From Deltaproteobacteria bacterium (GTDB lineage Bacteria; Desulfobacterota; GWC2-55-46): 9,326 nt of DNA. The first letter of the stretch is position 1; each line of letters opens with the position of its first letter. The DNA lies in assembly GCA_021825035.1 (NCBI GenBank), contig JAKAIQ010000073.1, positions 1-9,326 of the forward strand, in the 5' to 3' direction. Below the pieces are notes generated by a model. It worked only from the letters and a program-made list of their open reading frames with translations, made no database searches and was not told where the DNA came from. Both the position numbers and the translations under genes were made by a program. Shown here piece after piece: positions 5,005 through 9,326 of this stretch.

Positions 5005-5025
5005 GTACGAATAACTCGGTGTCCG

Positions 5026-5727
5026 ATGCGATACTACCCTGTATTTCTCGACATAAAAGGCAAGCGCATCGTCGTGATCGGCGGCGGGGTCGTGGCCGAA
5101 AGGAAGGTCGAAAGCCTTCTCAAGGCCGGAGCCTCGATTACGGTGATAAGCCCCCGCATCACTAAAAGGCTTCTTGAGCTTTCCGAAAAAGACGCGATAC
5201 TCCTGATAAAAAGGAATTTCAGAAAAGGGGACCTCGCGCGCGAAGACCCGGTTGCCGTCGTGTCGGCGGCAAAACCGGCGATCAACAGGGCTGTCTCGGA
5301 AGAGGCGAAGGGACTCAAGACCATCGTGAACGTCGTGGATGACCCCGCGCTATGCGACTACATAGTCCCGTCCGTGGTGGACAGGGGGGATCTTATCATA
5401 GCGGTCTCCACGTCGGGCAAGGCTCCGGCCCTGTCGAAAAAAATCCGGCTCGACCTCGAGAGACGCATCGGAGAGGAGTATGCGGCGTTCACGGCGATCA
5501 TAGGGGCCGTAAGGAATCAGTTATTGAAAAAAGGCGCAAATTATGATAAAAAAGAACGAGTTATCAAGGCCTTGATAGATTCGCCGATACCGGAGTGGAT
5601 AACCGGCGGCGCGCAGGGGGCCAGGCGCATAGATTCATTCCTTAAAGAACTTCTCGGGGCTTCTTGCACGCTCGCGGGGCTCGGCGTGGATTTGAAGGCC
5701 GCGGCACGCCGGGCCGAAAAGAAGTAA
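5026..5727 (+). CDS. Precorrin-2 dehydrogenase (CysG N-terminal/Met8p/SirC type)
   Basis: This 233-residue protein carries the NAD-binding Rossmann motif VIGGGVVAERK (17-27) and the family signature VNVVDDPALCDYIVPSVVDR (101-120), whose first Asp (D105) matches the catalytic Asp of CysG/Met8p. AVSTSGKAPALS (126-137) includes the conserved serine of CysG (S128). It oxidises precorrin-2 to sirohydrochlorin with NAD; Met8p-type members also insert iron. There is no methyltransferase domain, so uroporphyrinogen III methylation must come from another gene. ATG 5026 is chosen because MRYYPVFLDIKGK is the usual start; 27 further in-frame codons upstream would run through the hairpin. Its TAA overlaps a possible ATG of the next gene (TAATG). 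It heads the cluster leading to hemA and hemC. Confidence 0.92.
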   Translation: MRYYPVFLDIKGKRIVVIGGGVVAERKVESLLKAGASITVISPRITKRLLELSEKDAILLIKRNFRKGDLAREDPVAVVSAAKPAINRAVSEEAKGLKTIVNVVDDPALCDYIVPSVVDRGDLIIAVSTSGKAPALSKKIRLDLERRIGEEYAAFTAIIGAVRNQLLKKGANYDKKERVIKALIDSPIPEWITGGAQGARRIDSFLKELLGASCTLAGLGVDLKAAARRAEKK

Positions 5728-5780
5728 TGCGGCTTGCGTCCTCCCATAACCGCGTCTGTTGGGGTGACTATCCCGTTGAC

Positions 5781-6605
5781 ATGAGCGACATATTACTTTA
5801 TATAACGTCCATCGTATACCTCGGCGCCACGGTCGTCTATTCTTTCTATCTTTTTCTTCGCAAGGACGGCCTCTTGAAGGCCGCTGGCCGCATTTTCATG
5901 GCCGGCTTCGCCTCTCATACCATCTCCATAATCCTCCGCTGGATGGAGGCCGGGAGGACGCCGGTGGCGAGCTTCCATGAATCGCTCAGCTTCTTTTCCT
6001 GGATAACCGTGGCCCTTTATATGTATGTCCTCTTCAAGCACAGGCAAAGGATCCTTGGCGCGTTCGTGGCGCCCTTTGCCCTGGTGCTGCTCATCATGGC
6101 GTCTTTCATGCCGGGCCGGATAATCCCACTTTCGCCGGTGCTCGCAAGCTACTGGCTGCCCGTCCATGTGACGCTCGCGTTCCTCGGCAACGCCTTTTTC
6201 GCCCTCGCGTTTTTCCTCGGCATCATGTACGTCATCCAGGAGCGTTATCTCAAGAAAAGAAAATTGAAGGGGCTTTTCTTCATACTCCCCTCGCTCGAAT
6301 CGATAGACGAGCTCAACTATAAATGCCTTCAGTACGGCTTCCCGCTCCTTACGCTCGCCATCATAACCGGGGCCATCTGGTCGCAGCACGCCCTCGGGAG
6401 CTACTGGATGTGGAGGCCGAGGCAGATATGGTCTCTTATAACGTGGTTCCTCTACGCCGCTCAGCTTCACGGCAGGCTTACGGCCGGATGGCGCGGCAGG
6501 AAGGCCGCGATATTCTCCGGGACGGCTTTCATCGTGCTTCTCGGCTCTTTCATCATAATAAATCTGATTTCAGGCGGCTCGCACGGGCTGGCCTTCAACG
6601 GATAG
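5781..6605 (+). CDS. CcsA/HemX-family membrane protein (cytochrome c assembly type)
   Basis: This 274-residue polytopic protein has about eight hydrophobic segments, the first at residues 4-26. It belongs to the CcsA/CcsB/HemX group, whose members handle heme for cytochrome c maturation (CcsA) or lower HemA levels (HemX in Bacillus). Family marks are SFHESLSFFSW (65-75), a histidine at 129, and the tryptophan-rich segment 200-229 ending WSLITWFLYAAQLH (217-230). The usual WDPKE of this segment reads WRPRQ (211-215), so the aspartate is lost; this could mean altered heme binding and favours a HemX-like or divergent role. Start: ATG 5781 has GGGGTGA at 5761-5767, 13 bases upstream; ATG 5727, overlapping the previous stop, would add 18 residues. 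The stop is one base before the hemA start, consistent with co-translation. Confidence 0.86.
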   Translation: MSDILLYITSIVYLGATVVYSFYLFLRKDGLLKAAGRIFMAGFASHTISIILRWMEAGRTPVASFHESLSFFSWITVALYMYVLFKHRQRILGAFVAPFALVLLIMASFMPGRIIPLSPVLASYWLPVHVTLAFLGNAFFALAFFLGIMYVIQERYLKKRKLKGLFFILPSLESIDELNYKCLQYGFPLLTLAIITGAIWSQHALGSYWMWRPRQIWSLITWFLYAAQLHGRLTAGWRGRKAAIFSGTAFIVLLGSFIIINLISGGSHGLAFNG

Positions 6606-6606
6606 C

Positions 6607-7920
6607 ATGAACCTCATAATCGTCGGACTCAACCACAAGACGTCGCCGGTGGAGATAAGGGAGAAGCTCTCGTTCCCGGCGGACGCCATGGGAGACCCCC
6701 TGGGCAGGCTCATCGGCCACTACGGGCTCAACGAGGCGGTGATACTCTCGACCTGCAACAGGGTCGAGGTGCTTGCCATAACCTCCGACATGGAGAAAGG
6801 GGTATGGCAGATAAAACGGTTCCTGTCCGAGTTCCATGACATACCTCTTGAAAGGCTCGACGAACATCTCTACTCGCACCGCGGGGAAGAGGCCGTAAAG
6901 CACCTGTTCAGGGTCGCGTCCGGCCTCGATTCCATGGTCATGGGCGAGCCGCAGATACTCGGACAGGTGAAGGACTCCTACGGGTTCGCGGTTCAGCACG
7001 ACGCGGCGGGCGTCATAGTGAACAAGCTCTATCACAAGGCCTTCCAGGTCGCCAAGCGCATAAGGACGGAGACCAGGATAGGCGAATCGGCGGTGTCCAT
7101 CAGCTTCGCGGCGGTCGAGCTCGCAAGGAAGATATTCGGAGACCTCACGGGCAAGGCCGCCATGCTCCTCGGGGCTGGCGAGATGGCGGAGCTGGCCGCC
7201 AGACACCTCCTGTCGAACGGCGTGCGGGAGGTGATAGTCGCCAACAGGACCTATGAAAAGGCCATAGACCTCGTCAAGGGGTTCGGCGGCGGCTGCGGCA
7301 AGGCGATAATGTTCAGGGAGTTCCCGCATTACCTTAAAGGCGCGGACATCGTCATTGCGTCCACCGGGTCGGCCAGCTTCCTGATAAAGCCCGACCAGGT
7401 GCATGACTGCATGCGCGAGCGAAAGCAGAGGCCGATGTTCTTTATCGACATATCCGTGCCGAGGAACATCGACCCTCTCGTGAACAACGTCAACAACGCG
7501 TACGTCTACGACGTGGACGATCTTCAGGGGGTGGTGGAGGCGAACCTCAAAGAGCGGTCGAAGGAGGCCGAGGCGGCGGAAGGCATAATTGTGGAGGAGA
7601 TAGAGAGGTTCTACCGCTGGATAAAGTCCCTCGACGTCGTGCCTACCATCATCGCGCTGCGCCAGCAGTGCGACTCCATAAGGAAGTCCGAGATGGAAAA
7701 GGCCATTCAAGTCCTCAACCTTTCCGAAAAAGACCGCAAGACCCTCGACGCCATGACCTCCGCCATCGTGAACAAGATACTTCACAACCCGGTGACTCAC
7801 CTCAAGAGGGAGTCGAACAAGATAGAAGGCGATCTCTACATAGACACCATCCGCAGGCTCTTCGACCTCGATAACTCCAATAATAACGCGCTTAAAAAGG
7901 CGCGGGGGGAAGAAGAGTAG
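6607..7920 (+). CDS. hemA: Glutamyl-tRNA reductase
   Basis: This 437-residue enzyme catalyses the first committed step of C5-pathway tetrapyrrole synthesis, NADPH reduction of glutamyl-tRNA(Glu) to glutamate-1-semialdehyde. The N-terminal catalytic domain has GLNHKTSPVEIREK (7-20), the nucleophile C50 in STCNRVEV (48-55) and GLDSMVMGEPQILGQVK (106-122). The NADPH domain shows LLGAGEMAELAARHL (187-201), ANRT (212-215) and FFIDISVPRNIDP (278-290). The C-terminal part (about 305-425) is the long helical dimerisation domain. Length is typical. The ATG follows the CcsA-like stop after one base, so the two are probably translated together. A ferrochelatase or semialdehyde aminotransferase (hemL) is not in the window. 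Confidence 0.97.
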   Translation: MNLIIVGLNHKTSPVEIREKLSFPADAMGDPLGRLIGHYGLNEAVILSTCNRVEVLAITSDMEKGVWQIKRFLSEFHDIPLERLDEHLYSHRGEEAVKHLFRVASGLDSMVMGEPQILGQVKDSYGFAVQHDAAGVIVNKLYHKAFQVAKRIRTETRIGESAVSISFAAVELARKIFGDLTGKAAMLLGAGEMAELAARHLLSNGVREVIVANRTYEKAIDLVKGFGGGCGKAIMFREFPHYLKGADIVIASTGSASFLIKPDQVHDCMRERKQRPMFFIDISVPRNIDPLVNNVNNAYVYDVDDLQGVVEANLKERSKEAEAAEGIIVEEIERFYRWIKSLDVVPTIIALRQQCDSIRKSEMEKAIQVLNLSEKDRKTLDAMTSAIVNKILHNPVTHLKRESNKIEGDLYIDTIRRLFDLDNSNNNALKKARGEEE

Positions 7921-7950
7921 CGCCGGTCGGGGGCGGCTGTTTTTACGATA

Positions 7951-7986
7951 TTTGAACGGCATCTCCGTTTGAACGGATTGTTTTTG
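7951..7986 (+). terminator. Possible weak terminator/repeat cluster between hemA and hemC
   Basis: TTTGAACGG is repeated exactly at 7951-7959 and 7968-7976. The second copy lies within TCCGTT-TG-AACGGA (7964-7977), a 5-6 bp stem followed by TTGTTTTTG (7978-7986), a U-rich run. The first copy can compete by pairing its AACGG with the same CCGTT, giving two mutually exclusive stems. The stem is short for an intrinsic terminator; partial read-through to hemC is likely. Confidence 0.35.
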
Positions 7987-8032
7987 TCGAGATATTTCAC
8001 TTATCTGAATAAATACGGAAGGGCCCGTCATC

Positions 8033-8974
8033 TTGAAAAAAATAGTCATCGGTACGCGCGGCTCCATGCTCGCGCTCTGGCAGGCGAACTGGGTAAAATC
8101 GGAGATCGAAAAAAGGAATCCGGGGGTCGAGGCCGTCCTTGAAAAGATAAAGACCACCGGGGATAAGATACTCGACGTGCCGCTGGCAAAGGTGGGGGGC
8201 AAGGGGCTTTTCGTAAAGGAGATAGAAGAGGCCCTGCTTTCCGGAAAGGTCGATCTTGCCGTCAATTCGATGAAGGACGTGCCCACAATATTCCCGGAAG
8301 GGCTTCACTTGAGGGCCATAACCGAGAGGGAAGACCCGAGGGACGCGGTATTGAGCAGGAATAACGCCAGGCTCCTCGAACTGCCGAAGGGCGCGAAGAT
8401 CGGGACGTCGAGCCTCCGCAGGCAGGCCCAGCTTCTTCACGCGAGGCCTGACTTCGAGATGCTCCACTTGAGAGGGAACCTCGACACTCGCATGAGAAAG
8501 TTGAGCGAAGGGCATTTCGACGCCATAATACTCGCAGGCGCGGGCGTTAGAAGGCTCGGATGGGCGGATAAGATAACCGAATACCTGCCGACGGAAGTCA
8601 GCCTTCCGGCCATAGGCCAGGGCGCTCTCGGCATAGAGACAAGGACTGACGACAAGGAGATAAATAGCCTTGTGGCCTTCTTCGATCACCCGGACACCTC
8701 CGTTGCCGTCAGGGCGGAGCGCGCGCTTCTAAAGAGGCTTGAGGGAGGCTGCCAGGTGCCGATAGCCGCGTACGGGGAAGTTGACGGCGATACGCTCAAG
8801 CTTACCGGCCTTGTCGCCTCGACCGACGGCATGACCCTTATAAAGGACTCTGTCGAAGGAAAAAGGATGGATGCGGAGCCGCTCGGAGTAAAGCTTGCCG
8901 TAAGGCTCCTCGATAAGGGCGCATGGGATATCCTGAAAGACCTCTACGACGTGAACCCGCCGGGCGGGGCGTAG
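8033..8974 (+). CDS. hemC: Porphobilinogen deaminase (hydroxymethylbilane synthase)
   Basis: This 313-residue enzyme polymerises four porphobilinogens into hydroxymethylbilane. Diagnostic sites are GTRGSMLALWQA (7-18), the catalytic D82 in NSMKDVP (78-84), GTSSLRRQAQ (124-133), LRGNLDTRMRKL (146-157) and C240 in GGCQVPIAAYG (238-248), which carries the dipyrromethane cofactor. Length equals that of E. coli HemC. The residue matching the conserved His of HSMKD is Asn (N78). The start is TTG: GGAAGGG (8017-8023) sits nine bases before it, and the protein begins with the expected MKKIVIGTRGS. This unusual start may lower translation relative to hemA. It is separated from hemA by 112 bp and may have its own weak promoter or rely on read-through. 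Uroporphyrinogen-III synthase (hemD), often next, is not seen here. Confidence 0.96.
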   Translation: MKKIVIGTRGSMLALWQANWVKSEIEKRNPGVEAVLEKIKTTGDKILDVPLAKVGGKGLFVKEIEEALLSGKVDLAVNSMKDVPTIFPEGLHLRAITEREDPRDAVLSRNNARLLELPKGAKIGTSSLRRQAQLLHARPDFEMLHLRGNLDTRMRKLSEGHFDAIILAGAGVRRLGWADKITEYLPTEVSLPAIGQGALGIETRTDDKEINSLVAFFDHPDTSVAVRAERALLKRLEGGCQVPIAAYGEVDGDTLKLTGLVASTDGMTLIKDSVEGKRMDAEPLGVKLAVRLLDKGAWDILKDLYDVNPPGGA

Positions 8975-9025
8975 ACGCGTCATTTTCAGGCTCTCGCCCC
9001 CTGATCCCGACTCTCACGCCTTTCC

Positions 9026-9051
9026 AGCGGTCCGTGTCCGAAAGGGCCGCT
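9026..9051 (+). other. Hairpin after hemC
   Basis: AGCGGTCC (9026-9033) pairs with GGGCCGCT (9044-9051) over eight positions with one G-U, loop of ten. It lies 52 bases past the hemC stop. It is followed by CGCTAAAAA rather than a U-tract, so its role as a terminator is uncertain. Confidence 0.35.
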
Positions 9052-9077
9052 CGCTAAAAACCCTTCGCTCAGGTGAT

Positions 9078-9326
9078 ATGCTCCGTAAAACAGCCAAGAT
9101 ATTCCACCTCTTCGGGCTCGTGCTCTGGCTTGGGCCTTCCACCGGGGGATACGTCCTTCTCATTTTCGCAAGGGCTGAGGGAAGGAGCCATATCGCCTAC
9201 TGGCTCTTCACGGAATACGTTAAGCTCGTTGACGCCGAGGCCGCGGGATTGACGTTGCTTGTCGTTAGCGGGCTTACGATGCTTTTTTCCACTCCGGCCC
9301 TCAAAAAGGCGCGGTGGCTGAGATAC
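9078..9326 (+). CDS. N-terminal part of an unidentified integral membrane protein (runs off window)
   Basis: The frame is open from ATG 9078 to the end of the window (83 codons) and is preceded by AGGTGAT (9071-9077), a match to the extended anti-Shine-Dalgarno. Two hydrophobic segments are visible, about residues 8-31 (FHLFGLVLWLGPSTGGYVLL) and 54-72 (AGLTLLVVSGLTMLF), joined by a loop with charged residues. H10 lies at the membrane edge, as in some small heme- or metal-related membrane proteins (DUF2269/CopD-like), but I cannot assign a family. It is oriented with the tetrapyrrole genes, 103 bp after hemC, and could belong to the same unit. Confidence 0.7.
   Translation, partial: MLRKTAKIFHLFGLVLWLGPSTGGYVLLIFARAEGRSHIAYWLFTEYVKLVDAEAAGLTLLVVSGLTMLFSTPALKKARWLRY

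Larger units (their letters stand above)
4686..5025. other. 340-bp intergenic region before the tetrapyrrole genes
   Basis: No credible gene is seen. The first 160 bases look featureless. From about 4848 to 4949 the sequence is AT-rich and contains AATTTTAA twice, 11 bp apart (4869-4876 and 4880-4887), and two GATAAT -10-like hexamers exactly 40 bp apart (4899-4904, 4939-4944). A strong inverted repeat follows (4951-5004). I found no cobalamin-riboswitch core and no clear terminator for radC. Confidence 0.5.

Noticed and set aside
5793..6470. A 225-codon leftward frame opposite the CcsA-like gene
   Set aside because: The translation is a charged, low-information mirror of membrane-protein codons; the forward frame has clear family motifs.
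6595..8286. A 563-codon leftward open frame opposite hemA and the start of hemC
   Set aside because: It lies wholly antisense to two certain enzymes, has no recognisable domain, and is rich in His, Arg, Val and Leu as expected from the reverse complement of GC-rich codons.
7997..8689. A 230-codon leftward frame opposite hemC
   Set aside because: Antisense to a gene with all catalytic residues; no family resemblance.
1..9326. CRISPR array, insertion sequence or phage attachment site
   Set aside because: No regularly spaced repeats, transposase or integrase frame, or terminal inverted repeats with target duplication were seen around the quorum-sensing genes or elsewhere.

Overview
The window looks like a chromosomal segment of an anaerobic or microaerophilic Gram-negative bacterium outside the Gammaproteobacteria, most plausibly Nitrospirota or Desulfobacterota. 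The pointers are an RNase J, a triheme c(7)-type cytochrome, a precorrin-2 dehydrogenase/CcsA-like/hemA/hemC cluster, and GC-rich coding with heavy use of AGG (Arg) and ATA (Ile) codons. The taxon is inferred from gene content and codon habit, not from a marker gene.

Layout: (1) 2-373, C-terminal end of RNase J. (2) 374-718, a gene-poor stretch with a near-consensus sigma70 promoter (411-439), short direct repeats and no convincing gene. (3) 719-1384, a secreted triheme cytochrome c. (4) 1469-3539, a complete acyl-homoserine-lactone quorum-sensing module. It consists of a LuxR-type receptor with the ligand-binding domain but no DNA-binding domain, a full-length LuxR regulator, and a convergent LuxI synthase whose 3' end overlaps luxR by 50 bp. 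(5) 3540-3953, an intergenic region with a lux-box-like dyad (core 3653-3672) and a doubtful small ORF that overlaps the start of (6) radC (3954-4685). (7) 4686-5025, a mostly empty AT-rich region ending in a perfect 13-bp-arm hairpin. (8) 5026-8974, the tetrapyrrole cluster: precorrin-2 dehydrogenase, CcsA/HemX-like membrane protein, glutamyl-tRNA reductase (hemA), porphobilinogen deaminase (hemC). (9) 9078-end, the start of an unidentified membrane protein.

How the genes fit together: hemA and hemC make the tetrapyrrole backbone, the precorrin-2 dehydrogenase diverts it towards sirohydrochlorin/siroheme (and possibly heme by the siroheme-dependent route), and the CcsA-like protein is a candidate for heme handling in cytochrome c maturation or for HemX-type control of HemA. 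The triheme cytochrome upstream is a natural consumer of that heme.

The quorum-sensing module is the accessory part. It is visibly more AT-rich in places than its neighbours, and the lux-box-like dyad lies between luxI and the rightward ORF/radC pair. An HTH-less AHL receptor beside a complete LuxR suggests a built-in brake on the circuit, similar in principle to TrlR acting on TraR in Agrobacterium. That is an inference and has not been tested here.
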